From NCBI GenBank assembly GCA_000773965.1, contig JRUP01000020.1:1-64000 (forward strand): a DNA stretch of 64,000 nucleotides, read 5' to 3'. The notes beneath the pieces are model-generated. The model was not told the DNA's origin, ran no database searches, and saw only the letters and a list, made by a program, of their open reading frames with translations. Origin of the DNA: Enterobacter cancerogenus (GTDB taxonomy: Bacteria > Pseudomonadota > Gammaproteobacteria > Enterobacterales > Enterobacteriaceae). Positions 35,343 to 44,503 of this stretch are shown here, piece by piece. The first letter of the stretch is position 1. The number at the start of each line of letters is the position of its first letter. Both the position numbers and the translations under genes were made by a program.

Positions 35343-36260
35343 CTATTGAGTGCCAGTGGTAGTCGGTCTGGTAGCTTTGACCATTCCGCTGCGCGTGACA
35401 AGCCATACCGCCAGCACGATCAACAATGCACCGCCCATAAAGCCCTGGTTGATTTGCTCGTCCAGCACTAACCAGCCCCACAGGATACCAAAAGGCGGAA
35501 TCAGGAAGGTGACGGTGAGGGTGCGCAGGGGGCCAATATCGGCCAGCAAGCGGAAATAGATGATGTAGGCCAGCGCGGTGCAAATAAAGCCGACGGCCAA
35601 AATACAGGCCCAGACTTCAGGTATTTGCCAGTTCGCCGTCGGCGTTTGCGGGGCGCTGAAGGCAAAGAAAGGCAGCAGGAAAAGCGAGGCGCCCAACTGG
35701 CTACCGAACGCCACTTTCGTGGCATCAAGCCCGCCGCGCGATCCAATCCAGCGTTTGGCCAGAAAGCCGGCAAAACCGTAACAGGTGGTGGCGACCAGAC
35801 AAGCCGCAATGCCAAGCACCAGCGCGTGTGAGAGCACCCCTTCGCCAGTGGTACTGATCAACATAATGCCGACAACACCGGCCACCATACCCAGCACTTT
35901 ACTCACGGTCAGTTGTTCATTGAAGAACGCCGCACCAATCACGACACCCATTAACGGCGCAGTAGCGTTGAGTATCGCGGAGTAGCCTGCGGGCAGCACG
36001 CGAGCGGCAAGGCAATACATCAGGAAAGGTAATCCTGAGTTAATCACACCCAGCAACATTGCCCAACCCAGTTTGCCTTCGAAGCGGCGCGGAATGCGCA
36101 GCACCGCCATCACGATGATTAAACCCAATGCGCCACATAACACGCGCAAAAAAGCGGTATTCACCGCACCCAGCGCGGGAACGGCAATACGCATAAACAG
36201 AAAACTGGCTCCCCAGATAGCCGCCAGCAGCAAAAGTCGCAATGAGTCCGATGTTCGCAT
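35343..36260 (-). CDS. EamA/DMT-family transporter
   Basis: 305 residues, ten hydrophobic segments in two EamA repeats (about 5-140 and 150-290). LLLAAIWGASFLFMRIAVPALGAVNTAFLRV and ILNATAPLMGVVIGAAFFNEQLTVSKVLGMVAGVVGIMLI are typical. Convergent with the RpiR gene, whose stop is 2 bases away, with no clear terminator between them. Probably exports an amino acid or other metabolite; cargo unknown. Confidence 0.83.
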   Translation of the reverse strand: MRTSDSLRLLLLAAIWGASFLFMRIAVPALGAVNTAFLRVLCGALGLIIVMAVLRIPRRFEGKLGWAMLLGVINSGLPFLMYCLAARVLPAGYSAILNATAPLMGVVIGAAFFNEQLTVSKVLGMVAGVVGIMLISTTGEGVLSHALVLGIAACLVATTCYGFAGFLAKRWIGSRGGLDATKVAFGSQLGASLFLLPFFAFSAPQTPTANWQIPEVWACILAVGFICTALAYIIYFRLLADIGPLRTLTVTFLIPPFGILWGWLVLDEQINQGFMGGALLIVLAVWLVTRSGMVKATRPTTTGTQ

Positions 36261-36379
36261 GGTTCAGATTCAATCATTAGCAAGATGGGCTGACATCATA
36301 GCAAAAATTCTTAACACTCAAAGCGATGTCGCGGTGCTATGTTACTTCGCTGGATAACTAAAAAACGGCGAGGGATTGA

Positions 36380-36925
36380 ATGCAATGGGAGTCTGAAAGG
36401 CTGCTGTATCGGCCGGTTGAGCGCACGGATTTGCAGGCGCTTTTTCGCATCTATGGCGATGCACGAACACATCAATTTAACCCACGCGGGCCTTATCCAA
36501 GCCTTGATCATGCGCGAGAAGTGTTATTACGCAGAATCAAAGACCGCGCTATTCATGGTTTCGATGACTGGGTCATCATGGAGAAAAGCGATCCTCAACA
36601 CGTGATTGGTTTCGGTGGCGTATTCGTCAGCGAATTCAACGGGCGCAGAATCAACAATCTGGGTTACCGTTTTGAACCGGATGCCTGGGGAAAAGGCTAT
36701 GCGACAGAACTCGCGCATCGCGCTATCCGCCACGGTTTTGAAGATCTAAAACTGAAAGAAATTGTCGGTGTGGTGAGAGAAAACCACACCGCATCACGCC
36801 GCGTACTGGAAAAGGTCGGGATGACTTTCCTCGAAAGGGTGTTTAATCCGCAAGATCCGCCCGCCAGTTTGATGTTCACCATCACACGCCAACAATGGAG
36901 AGAAAGAAATGGAACAGGTCATTAG
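36380..36925 (+). CDS. GNAT N-acetyltransferase (RimJ-like)
   Basis: 181 residues of the ribosomal-protein-alanine acetyltransferase type: MQWESERLLYRPVERTDLQALFRIYGD at the N-terminus, then NLGYRFEPDAWGKGYATELAHRAIRHGFEDLKLKEIVGVVRENHTASRRVLEKVGMTFLERVF, which includes the acetyl-CoA loop (WGKGYATE) and the NHTASRRVLEKVGM motif. Overlaps the next acetyltransferase gene by 17 bases. Substrate unknown. Confidence 0.84.
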   Translation: MQWESERLLYRPVERTDLQALFRIYGDARTHQFNPRGPYPSLDHAREVLLRRIKDRAIHGFDDWVIMEKSDPQHVIGFGGVFVSEFNGRRINNLGYRFEPDAWGKGYATELAHRAIRHGFEDLKLKEIVGVVRENHTASRRVLEKVGMTFLERVFNPQDPPASLMFTITRQQWRERNGTGH

Positions 36926-37352
36926 AAAACTCACTGCAGAGGATTACGCACAGTGGAAATCGCTGTGGTTGGGCTATCTCGACTTTTATGTCAGTGAGGT
37001 CACGGAAGAAGTCACTCAAACGACATTCCAACGACTGCTTGCGGAAGGCGAACCGATGCATTGTCTGGTGGCGGAGGAGCGGGGCAAATTGACTGGGCTG
37101 GTGCATTTTATTTGCCATCGCAGCACCTGGACCCTGGGTGACTATTGTTACCTGCAGGATCTGTTCGTCAGCCCAGACGGGCGTAAACAAGGTACGGGTC
37201 GCGCGTTAATCGCAGCGGTGAATGCTGCCGCTGAGGCGTTGAACTGCTCTAAAGTGTATTGGATGACGCGCGAAAATAATTACCGCGCCCGAGCGCTGTA
37301 TGATCAGGTCGCGGCGAAGACGGATTTTGTGCAATACCGTGTTGCACCCTAA
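36909..37352 (+). CDS. GNAT N-acetyltransferase
   Basis: 147 residues. GNAT fold with KLTGLVHFICHRSTWTLGDYCYLQDLFVSPDGRKQGTGRALIAAVNAAAEALNCSKVYWMTRENNYRARALYDQVAAKTDFVQYRV; acetyl-CoA loop GRKQGTGRALI near 97-107 and the NNYRARALYDQVA helix. The start lies inside the preceding acetyltransferase gene (17-base overlap, with AGAGAAAG before it), showing translational coupling. Two unlike GNAT enzymes in tandem may act on related substrates, though nothing shows which. Confidence 0.83.
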   Translation: MEQVIRKLTAEDYAQWKSLWLGYLDFYVSEVTEEVTQTTFQRLLAEGEPMHCLVAEERGKLTGLVHFICHRSTWTLGDYCYLQDLFVSPDGRKQGTGRALIAAVNAAAEALNCSKVYWMTRENNYRARALYDQVAAKTDFVQYRVAP

Positions 37353-37398
37353 TCAGCAATTTCACTCACACCGCTTGTCAATTCTTCCTACCATCCTG

Positions 37399-37432
37399 TA
37401 CCATTTGGGAATCGATCATTTCCTAAATGGTA
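37399..37432. promoter_or_regulatory. Inverted repeat 1 upstream of alpha/beta hydrolase
   Basis: Near-palindrome with outer arms TACCATTT / AAATGGTA and inner GGAA-N8-TTCC. The inner part (GGAATCGATCATTTCC) recurs at 37538-37553, so a regulator likely binds both. Confidence 0.45.
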
Positions 37433-37532
37433 TTTCCCCTACCGCAAACTCAAATCTTGATACGAGAACGCGGCCAACCATGCCAGCCCAGGAACAATTA
37501 TGTTTTCGACCTATCCGACCAAAAATTTGATC

Positions 37533-37557
37533 AATTAGGAAGTAATCATTTCCAATT
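37533..37557. promoter_or_regulatory. Inverted repeat 2 upstream of alpha/beta hydrolase
   Basis: AATTAGGAA-GTAATCA-TTTCCAATT, 14 bases before the hydrolase start. Its GGAA-N8-TTCC centre shares ATCATTTCC with repeat 1. Overlap with the start region would allow repression. Confidence 0.45.
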
Positions 37558-37570
37558 TTAGGAGTAACGG

Positions 37571-38485
37571 ATGAATGCCTCAGAATTAAAAATAACATCG
37601 CGCTGGTCACAACCTGTCACCAACCTGCCTGATTTTTCCCATTATTACGCCACGGTAGACGGTGTTCGCATCCACTACGTTAGCGGCGGCAACCCACAAG
37701 GTGAAACCCTGGTGCTGTTAGCCGGGTTCCCGCAAAGCTGGTTTGCATGGCGCAAGGTGATGGCTCTGCTCGGCGATTGTTACTCAATTATCGCGCCCGA
37801 TCTCCCCGGTCAGGGGGATTCCGATAAACCTTATAGCGGATATGACACCACTTCTTTGGCAGAAAAAGTTCAGGGCTTGCTACGTCAACTGAACATCCAT
37901 CACTACTATCTTGCGGCGCATGACGTAGGCGCATGGGTGGCGTGGCCGTTTGCTATGCACTATGCCAATCAGATAAAAAAACTGGCACTGCTTGACGCCG
38001 GCATTCCGGGCGTGACCTTGCCGGATGCGCTGCCTGCCACGCCCGATAAGGCCTGGAAAACCTGGCATTTCGCCTTCCATTTGTTGCCGGATCTTCCTGA
38101 AGCCTTGATAGCCGGGCGCGAGGAGATCTATCTGGAGTGGTTCCTGAAACGCAAAGCCGCCAGTCCCATGGTTTTTGACGCAGACGATATGACGGAATAC
38201 ACGCGGTTGCTGCAACAAAACGGTGCCTTGCGCGCAGGTATGGCGGCCTATCGCGAGGTAAGCATCTCGGCAGAACAAAACCGTACATTGCTGCGTGATA
38301 ACGGCAAGTTAACCGTGCCGTTACTGGCGGTGAGCGCCGATCAAGGCTCGATCCCGGATATGGCAATCCCGCTTCGGGAGTTTGCGGCACAGGTTTCAGG
38401 CATCAAAATCGCGCACTGCGGTCACTTCATCCCGGATGAGCAACCGCAGGCGCTGGCTGAAGCACTGCGCGAGTTTTTTAGTTAG
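37571..38485 (+). CDS. Alpha/beta hydrolase (epoxide hydrolase/dehalogenase-like)
   Basis: 304 residues. Oxyanion motif LLAGFPQSWFAWRKV (HG-P equivalent is GFPQS) near residues 52-66, nucleophile elbow AHDVGAWVAW with Asp as likely nucleophile, and catalytic His in AHCGHFIPDEQPQAL near 277. An Asp nucleophile points to epoxide hydrolase or haloalkane dehalogenase-type chemistry. AGGAG precedes the ATG. Two inverted repeats upstream suggest tight, inducible control. Ends 4 bases into the convergent Gfo/Idh gene. Confidence 0.8.
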   Translation: MNASELKITSRWSQPVTNLPDFSHYYATVDGVRIHYVSGGNPQGETLVLLAGFPQSWFAWRKVMALLGDCYSIIAPDLPGQGDSDKPYSGYDTTSLAEKVQGLLRQLNIHHYYLAAHDVGAWVAWPFAMHYANQIKKLALLDAGIPGVTLPDALPATPDKAWKTWHFAFHLLPDLPEALIAGREEIYLEWFLKRKAASPMVFDADDMTEYTRLLQQNGALRAGMAAYREVSISAEQNRTLLRDNGKLTVPLLAVSADQGSIPDMAIPLREFAAQVSGIKIAHCGHFIPDEQPQALAEALREFFS

Positions 38486-39663
38486 TTGCGCAGGCTGGCG
38501 ATCTCCACGCGTTCACCGCTGGCAGATGAGCGCACCATCGCTTCAATGATTTGCTGATTCTCCAGGCCAAAGCGGAAGTCCGGGAAACAACCGGCTTCGC
38601 TGCTGAGGCCTTTAATCAGGTCGCAAATTTCGATCACTTTCACATCGAAGTATCCCAGGCCACCGCCAGCGAAATCGAAGCCAAAGAAGCCTCCAAACTG
38701 CTCGACCTGAGAACCGGCATAAATGGTTTTAAAGCCGCGATCGTGTTTCGCATCGCCATAACGTGCAATCTTCAGTTCGTTAAAGCGCTCACCGTCCATG
38801 ATGATGGTGCCTTCAGTGCCCGAGATTTCCCAGGCAATGCCGAACACTTTACCTGCTGAAATGCGTGAAGATTCAATCACGCCACCGGCGCGGTTCTCAA
38901 AAGTGACCAGCGCCTGGAACTGATCGTCGTTTTCCACTTTCAAGCGCGCAGCCTGTTTATCCGCCTGGGCACCGTAGCCTGAACCACCACCCGCAGCGGG
39001 GCGCGTTTCAATAAACAACTGCTCCTGACCCACCACACTCTTGATTGGTCCCATCAAATATTGCGCCACGCTTACCACGTGTGAGCCTAAGTCACCGAGT
39101 GAACCAGAACCTGCCTGTTCACGCGAGCAACGCCAGCTCCATGGCAGTTCGGGATCGTTGAAAAATCCCTGATCAAACCAGCCACGGAAGCGGGTTGGTG
39201 TGCCGATGTCACCGCGATCAATCATCTGCTTAGCCAACTGCGCTGCCGGCGTTTTGATGTTATTGAACGCCATGATGGTTTTCACACCTGCTCGCTCAGC
39301 TTCCTGGGTCAGGGTTTGCGCTTCCTGCAGCGAAACGGTGAGTGGCTTTTCGCAGTAAACGTGTTTACCGGCACGAATCGCGGCCAGCGCCATGTCGAAG
39401 TGCATGCTGTTAGGCGTGGTGATATCAACAATATCGATTTCAGGGTTGTTCACCATCGACTGCCAGTCCGCCGTGCTGTGTTGAAAACCGTAGCGTCGAG
39501 CCGCTTCTTCGGCCAGTGCAGGTGTGACATCTGCTAGCGTATGCAGAACGGGTTGCAGCGCCAGGTTGCGATACAGTAAACCCGCGCGACGCCACGCATC
39601 GGCATGTGCCTGGCCCATAAAGCCTGAACCGATCAGGCCAACATTCAGTGTTTTTCCAGCCAT
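38482..39663 (-). CDS. Gfo/Idh/MocA family oxidoreductase
   Basis: 393 residues. GLIGSGFMGQAHADAWRRAG Rossmann motif at 9-28, EKP motif in GKHVYCEKPLTVSLQEA, and the C-terminal domain with GSGSLGDLGSHVVSVAQYLMG (GDxGxH signature). NAD(P)-dependent sugar or polyol dehydrogenase. Co-directional with the isomerase-like gene 10 bases upstream, so they act in one pathway. Only about 30 percent-level likeness by eye to the first Gfo/Idh of the window, so they are not recent duplicates. Confidence 0.86.
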   Translation of the reverse strand: MAGKTLNVGLIGSGFMGQAHADAWRRAGLLYRNLALQPVLHTLADVTPALAEEAARRYGFQHSTADWQSMVNNPEIDIVDITTPNSMHFDMALAAIRAGKHVYCEKPLTVSLQEAQTLTQEAERAGVKTIMAFNNIKTPAAQLAKQMIDRGDIGTPTRFRGWFDQGFFNDPELPWSWRCSREQAGSGSLGDLGSHVVSVAQYLMGPIKSVVGQEQLFIETRPAAGGGSGYGAQADKQAARLKVENDDQFQALVTFENRAGGVIESSRISAGKVFGIAWEISGTEGTIIMDGERFNELKIARYGDAKHDRGFKTIYAGSQVEQFGGFFGFDFAGGGLGYFDVKVIEICDLIKGLSSEAGCFPDFRFGLENQQIIEAMVRSSASGERVEIASLRN

Positions 39664-39673
39664 CAGCGGCTCC

Positions 39674-40597
39674 TTAAGCGTTTACAGGTAAAATGTGTTG
39701 GGCAACAAAACGTTGTGCGCGAGTTACGGTCTCTAACGGGGGCGCTTTCGCCGGATCCTGCTCGGCTTCCACCACCATCCAGCCCTGATAACCGCTGCGA
39801 GCGATAAACTCTGCCAGCGGGCGATAGTCAATGCCGCCGTCGCCTGGCACGGTAAACATCCCGGCGAGCACCGCTTCGTTGAAGGTCATACCGCTGGCCC
39901 GCACTTGTTGCAGGCGATCCAGTCGCACATCCTTCAGATGGATATGGCAAATGCGGTCGGCGAATTCCTCAATAAGTTGCGTATAGGAGAATCCCGCGGC
40001 GGTGGCGTGGCCGGTATCCAGTAACAGGCCAACGGCGGGCGAACAGGCATTTAACAGAGCACGGATTTCCGGCAGTGTTTCGGCCACCATCATGAGATGG
40101 TGGTGATAGGCGAGGCGTAAACCGTATCGATCAAACAGCGCTTCGGCAAAGCGGGAGAGGCGATTGGCATAGGCGGCGACCTGATTCTCCGGCAGCAGAC
40201 GTCGGGTGCTCAGCGGCACATCGAGCGCGTTGTCAGCCATCCAGCCGCATTCGCCGTACACCATCACTTTGGCGCCATTTTCCTGCAGCAGGGCGGCATG
40301 GTTGTGCACCGCATCCAGCTCCTGCTCAACGCTGCGTTCGGTGAGAAATCCGTCATGCCAGCCTGACACCAGTTGCAGTTGATGTTGTGCCAACAGCTGC
40401 TTCAATGCACCCGGCTCGCGCGGGAATATGCGACTTAGCTCGACGCCCTGAAATCCGGCCTGTTTCGCTTCCTTCAAACAGTGTTCGGCCGAGGTCCCTG
40501 CGCCGAGGTATTGCAGCACTTCATTGACCCAGGATAGTGGGCTGACGCCGAGTTGAGGTGCGGGGTGACCTGTGCGATAAAACGCTTCTTTGATCAT
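39674..40597 (-). CDS. Sugar phosphate isomerase/epimerase-like TIM-barrel protein
   Basis: 307 residues. AP-endonuclease-2 type barrel: EHCLKEAKQAGFQGVELSRIFP, LAYHHHLMMVAETLPEIRALLN, VGLLLDTGHATAAG, CHIHLKDVRLDRL, and WMVVEAEQDPAKAPP. Metal ligands are Glu in GVELS, Asp/His in LDTGHA, His in HIHLKD and Glu in VVEAEQ. Resembles inosose dehydratase/epimerase-like enzymes paired with Gfo/Idh dehydrogenases. First gene of a two-gene minus-strand operon with an inverted repeat upstream. Confidence 0.84.
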   Translation of the reverse strand: MIKEAFYRTGHPAPQLGVSPLSWVNEVLQYLGAGTSAEHCLKEAKQAGFQGVELSRIFPREPGALKQLLAQHQLQLVSGWHDGFLTERSVEQELDAVHNHAALLQENGAKVMVYGECGWMADNALDVPLSTRRLLPENQVAAYANRLSRFAEALFDRYGLRLAYHHHLMMVAETLPEIRALLNACSPAVGLLLDTGHATAAGFSYTQLIEEFADRICHIHLKDVRLDRLQQVRASGMTFNEAVLAGMFTVPGDGGIDYRPLAEFIARSGYQGWMVVEAEQDPAKAPPLETVTRAQRFVAQHILPVNA

Positions 40598-40663
40598 CGG
40601 TTATATCCTGTAGGGGAGATAGCGATGAAATTAGCGGATGCGATGTGCAGCGGCGAGCGGTTA

Positions 40664-40704
40664 TTTGACGTAAAACCATCAAAATTTGCAGGCTAAACGT
40701 CAAA
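40664..40704. promoter_or_regulatory. Inverted repeat upstream of isomerase/Gfo-Idh operon
   Basis: Arms TTTGACGT / ACGTCAAA separated by 25 bases, 67 to 107 bases before the start at 40597. Perfect 8-base arms, possible sites for a regulator that binds two turns apart. Confidence 0.35.
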
Positions 40705-40802
40705 AAAATATTGATGTGATTTTGTATGGAAATTGATGGGTTAACAGGGAGATAGAAATGAAAGAGAATAGGGGCGGCCTTGAGAAGGCCACCCATGAGG
40801 AC

Positions 40803-42983
40803 TTAGAACGACAGGGTGACGCCAGCGTAATAGGCGCGGCCCGGTTCGTTGTAGGTCGATGCACCTGAGTTTTCGCGATAGATGCGTTTATCAAACAGGT
40901 TGTTAATACCCGCATTAGCACGCAAATTTTTAGTGATGTCGTAATTGAGGTTCAAGCCGACAATGGAATATGGCTTGATTTCACGTTGTGAAAGACCTCC
41001 AGGTCTTCCCTCAATAACTGTTTCTGCATTTTGGCGCGGTTTTTGGCGGCCATACTGCGTCCAGTTGATATTGGCGCTAAGGCTATCAGTTGCTTGCCAC
41101 TCTAATTGTGAATTGATAGTAAATTCAGGAATGACCGATAGAGGATTTCCGGTCTTCTTACTTTCTGAACGGAACATGTAAGTCGCATTAGACCGCCACT
41201 CAAGTGTGTCCGCAATCAATGGAATAGTCAGGTTCCCTTCCAGCCCCTCTACAATGGCTTTGCCTCCATTCTCCCACTGAAGCACGTTGTAAGTACCATT
41301 GGTGTAGACAACATCAGTACCGGATACAATTTTGTTTTTGTAATCGTTGCGGAAGTAGGTGATACCAGCGACATAACCCGCGTGGTTAAACTCTAGTCCC
41401 ACTTCTTTATTAACGCTCACTTCAGGATCGAGATTGTCATTCCCTAATAAATAACATTGGGATAGGCCAATTGGGCAGCCATTGCCACGTGTTGATAGTA
41501 GGTAGCCGGGAGTTGATTGATATAAGTTAGGCGCCTTGAATGCCCTCGCAATACCCGCTTTGAGCGTAAAATAGTCGCCCAATCCTTGCGAAATATTCAG
41601 GCTTGGACTCCAGTTAGCGCCAAAAGCATCATGATAATCAAAGCGTAAACCCGGAATAATTTCAGTGCTGTCAGTGGCGGCAATATTATCTTCAAAATAA
41701 AGAGAACTTATCGTGGCGGAGTTAGTACTGCTGCGCTGAGACGGATCGCCTGAACTACCTGGCAAGTAAAGGTTTGTACTTGCAGATTGCATTGAAGCAG
41801 GGTCATTAAGCTCATCGCGGTTCCATTCCGCTCCCAACGTCACGGTTTGGTCCACCAATAGTTCCAGTGGGAAGTTTATTTCTCCGCCAGCACGATAACT
41901 TTCCAGACGACTGGTCGAATAAACATCACTGTTGATCATCCCTTCAACACTTCCGGCAGTGCCTTCTTTCAAGCGAGTGTTATTGGTCTTCTCGTAGTTG
42001 AAATTAAGCTTGGATGTGCCCCAATCCCAGATACCGTTATGAGTGACGCCATAGCTCTGACGATATAAGCGGTTTGTTTCACTGCCGTACAGAGATTCAA
42101 CTAAACCACCTGCACTACTATTTCCATTACTGTTCTGCGTGTCGCCCGCATAGATATTGCCCTGACGGCTATAGCCGTAGGAGAAATCAACGATCTGGGT
42201 AGGAGTGATTTTCCATGACATTACACCGTTGATATCTTTATTACGTACCCCTTCCCGTCCCGCAGCATAAGAGCCGTTTTGAGCGGTATTGATATCATAA
42301 GCATCCGCATCGGTGCGGTTGATGTTGCCATACAGACGCATGGTTAACGCATCGCCAGCCAGTGGGCCACTCAAATTGAAGTTGGCGCGACGCGTGTCAC
42401 CCTCTTTACTGTTTTCGGGCTGATTGGTGAACAGTGACAGCGAACCATGCCAGTCATTGGTCGGGCGCTTAGTGATGATGTTCACCACGCCGCCAGCCGC
42501 ACCGGAACCGTAACGCGCGGCGGCTGGGCCGCGAATCACTTCAATACGTTCTACCATCTCCGCGGGCACCCAGTTGGTATCACCTCGCGAGTCACGTTCG
42601 CCACGCCAGCTGTAACGCACGGAGTTACGCGAACTCACTGGCACGCCATCGATCAGGATTAAGGTGTTTTCCGGGCCCATGCCGCGAATATCAATCTGGC
42701 GGTTGTTACCACGACTACCGCTGGCCCCGTTACCGGTCAGGTTGACGCCCGGCATTTTGCGGATGATATCGGAGAGGTCGTTAACCGGTGGGCTTTTCTT
42801 AATGTCCTCAGCGGTAATGGTGGAAACGCCAGGCTGTTGTTTCAGACCCTGTTCTGCAGTGACGATCATCGATTCATCGTCAGCCAGTTTTTCCGTGGGT
42901 TCTGCGGCATAAGCAGGTGAAGTGAGCAAGGCTGCCACAATCAGTGCAAGAGGGCGCTTCCTGACATACAAAGTTACATTCAC
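40803..42983 (-). CDS. FepA-like catecholate siderophore receptor
   Basis: 726 residues. Signal peptide MNVTLYVRKRPLALIVAALLTSPAYA, TonB box DDESMIVTAEQ, plug NDLSDIIRKMPGVNLTGNGASGSRGNNRQIDIRGMGPENTLILIDGVPVSSRNSVRYSWRGERDSRGDTNWVPAEMVERIEVIRGPAAARYGSGAAGGVVNIITKRP, which is almost a signature of FepA/PfeA-type enterobactin receptors, then a barrel ending YYAGVTLSF. A strong Fur box lies about 50-70 bases upstream. It imports ferric catecholates across the outer membrane. Confidence 0.88.
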   Translation of the reverse strand: MNVTLYVRKRPLALIVAALLTSPAYAAEPTEKLADDESMIVTAEQGLKQQPGVSTITAEDIKKSPPVNDLSDIIRKMPGVNLTGNGASGSRGNNRQIDIRGMGPENTLILIDGVPVSSRNSVRYSWRGERDSRGDTNWVPAEMVERIEVIRGPAAARYGSGAAGGVVNIITKRPTNDWHGSLSLFTNQPENSKEGDTRRANFNLSGPLAGDALTMRLYGNINRTDADAYDINTAQNGSYAAGREGVRNKDINGVMSWKITPTQIVDFSYGYSRQGNIYAGDTQNSNGNSSAGGLVESLYGSETNRLYRQSYGVTHNGIWDWGTSKLNFNYEKTNNTRLKEGTAGSVEGMINSDVYSTSRLESYRAGGEINFPLELLVDQTVTLGAEWNRDELNDPASMQSASTNLYLPGSSGDPSQRSSTNSATISSLYFEDNIAATDSTEIIPGLRFDYHDAFGANWSPSLNISQGLGDYFTLKAGIARAFKAPNLYQSTPGYLLSTRGNGCPIGLSQCYLLGNDNLDPEVSVNKEVGLEFNHAGYVAGITYFRNDYKNKIVSGTDVVYTNGTYNVLQWENGGKAIVEGLEGNLTIPLIADTLEWRSNATYMFRSESKKTGNPLSVIPEFTINSQLEWQATDSLSANINWTQYGRQKPRQNAETVIEGRPGGLSQREIKPYSIVGLNLNYDITKNLRANAGINNLFDKRIYRENSGASTYNEPGRAYYAGVTLSF

Positions 42984-43029
42984 TTAAATCTTCTCCCTGA
43001 AGTATTAACATATGTAAGCAAATGCGCAT

Positions 43030-43048
43030 GATAATGAGAATGTTTCTC
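43030..43048. promoter_or_regulatory. Fur box (FepA-like receptor)
   Basis: GATAATGAGAATGTTTCTC matches 15 of 19 bases of the Fur consensus GATAATGATAATCATTATC. A second half continues to ATTG. It lies 47 bases before the receptor start. Confidence 0.72.
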
Positions 43049-43251
43049 ATTGTATATGCGATAAACCCGTGTCTCCTTTTTTTCTCCATGATTGGTGCTA
43101 AATGCGGGGGAAACGTGAAGAAACGTAAAGCCAGAGTGACGTTTGCGCTTAAAAACTTTGCGGAGGAAAAGCGTTCATCAAACTATCATCAATTCCTTGC
43201 AAATCAGTAGACTAAAATCAGTGATAACGCACAGTAACTACATGGGGATCC

Positions 43252-43300
43252 GTTTAGCTTCGAGCCTGCACCAAAAAGGGTGCCTGGGACTCTCATAAAC
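43252..43300 (+). promoter_or_regulatory. Possible folded 5' leader of the GH5 gene
   Basis: GTTTA (43252) can pair with TAAAC (43296-43300), enclosing a GCACC AAAAAG GGTGC hairpin (43268-43283), directly before the AAGGAG ribosome site. Short helices, so a regulatory role is speculative. Confidence 0.25.
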
Positions 43301-43312
43301 TAAGGAGAAAGT

Positions 43313-44503
43313 GTGCGCCAGATCATACAAACCTTTACATTCCTGCTGCTGATTTCGTTCACTATTCCTGTTGCCAGAGCCGCCGATAAGATGGATTTCT
43401 GGCTGCAACCTCAACATGGCGGAAACAGTTTTAATCGCATTCCACCCAATACTGCTTATTTCAATGCTCTCCACACTTACGGTGCCTCTTGGGTGCGGCT
43501 CTCCTGGGATAAATGGCCCACCAAACAGCGTGATTTTCTGCTGGGCAGTGCGGATCGCTACCAGGGATTAGTGGCGGAAGATGTCGCCACTTTGAGAAAT
43601 GTGCTGGATAACGCTGAGGCAGCAGGGTTGAAAGTGGTGATTACGCCGCTTTCCTTACCCGGCATGCGCTGGTCACAAAATAACGGCGGACAGTTCGACG
43701 ACCGGCTGTGGCAAGACAACGCTTTCTGGCAGCAAAGTGCCCGTTATTGGCGCGACCTTGCGGCCGCATTGCAAGACCACCCTGCAGTAGCGGCATACAA
43801 CATCATTAATGAACCCGCGCCGGAGAAAATGGGCGGTCTGGACGAACATGCGTCTGCCGCAACCATGAAAAGCTGGTATCTGCAGCAAAAGGGTACCGCG
43901 CGCGATTTACCGGGGTTTTACCGCACCGTGATTGCGGCGATTCGCGAAGTCGATCAGCAGACGCCGGTGATGGTCGACAGTGGCTGGTTCGCTGCCGCCG
44001 ATGCCTTCACGTATTGGCCACAGCCGCTCGAAGATAAACGGGTGTTATATAGCGTGCACATGTATGAGCCTTATTCCGCCACCAGTGCACCGAATGCCAA
44101 ACGCAAAGCGCCCTGGCATTATCCGGGTAAAGTGCCGTTTGCGGGATCGCAGCAACAGTGGGATGCACAACGAGTAGCAGAATATTTAGCGCTACCGTTT
44201 GAGTGGGCGAAATCGCACGGTGTGGCCCGCCATCAAATGGTGGTCGGTGAGTTCGGTTGTGTCCGCACCTTACCAGGCTGCACGCAATATCTGGAGGATG
44301 TGTTAAAGGTGCTGGATCAGCAGCAGTCGCACTGGGCGTTTTACAGCTTCCGGGAAGACAGCTGGGATGGGATGGATTACGAATTGGGCGACAAGAAAGT
44401 ACCGTGGCAATACTGGCAGGCTGCGGAGCAAAATTTACCCGACCTCATACCGCGTCATGCGACAAAAGAGTTTGAACCTATTCGTAAACGCTTAGAACAA
44501 TAA
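43313..44503 (+). CDS. Secreted glycoside hydrolase family 5 (cellulase-like)
   Basis: 396 residues starting at a GTG after AAGGAG. Signal peptide MRQIIQTFTFLLLISFTIPVARA. Clan GH-A catalytic pattern: VRLSWDKWP, NIINEPAP with acid/base Glu167, VHMYEP with His249, and nucleophile Glu313 in VVGEFGCVR, then WAFYSFREDSWDGMDYELG. Likely an endo-beta-glycanase in the periplasm or medium. No cellulose-synthase genes are near. Substrate could be cellulose, mixed glucan or another beta-glycan. Confidence 0.84.
   Translation: MRQIIQTFTFLLLISFTIPVARAADKMDFWLQPQHGGNSFNRIPPNTAYFNALHTYGASWVRLSWDKWPTKQRDFLLGSADRYQGLVAEDVATLRNVLDNAEAAGLKVVITPLSLPGMRWSQNNGGQFDDRLWQDNAFWQQSARYWRDLAAALQDHPAVAAYNIINEPAPEKMGGLDEHASAATMKSWYLQQKGTARDLPGFYRTVIAAIREVDQQTPVMVDSGWFAAADAFTYWPQPLEDKRVLYSVHMYEPYSATSAPNAKRKAPWHYPGKVPFAGSQQQWDAQRVAEYLALPFEWAKSHGVARHQMVVGEFGCVRTLPGCTQYLEDVLKVLDQQQSHWAFYSFREDSWDGMDYELGDKKVPWQYWQAAEQNLPDLIPRHATKEFEPIRKRLEQ

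Larger units (their letters stand above)
42984..43312. other. Intergenic region before receptor and GH5 genes
   Basis: 329 bases between the divergent receptor and glycosidase genes. Holds the Fur box and, nearer the glycosidase, a possible stem-loop 5' leader. No small gene seen. Confidence 0.7.

Noticed and set aside
43230..43312. Cyclic di-GMP riboswitch before the GH5 gene
   Set aside because: The conserved GEMM sequence blocks are not present; only short helices.
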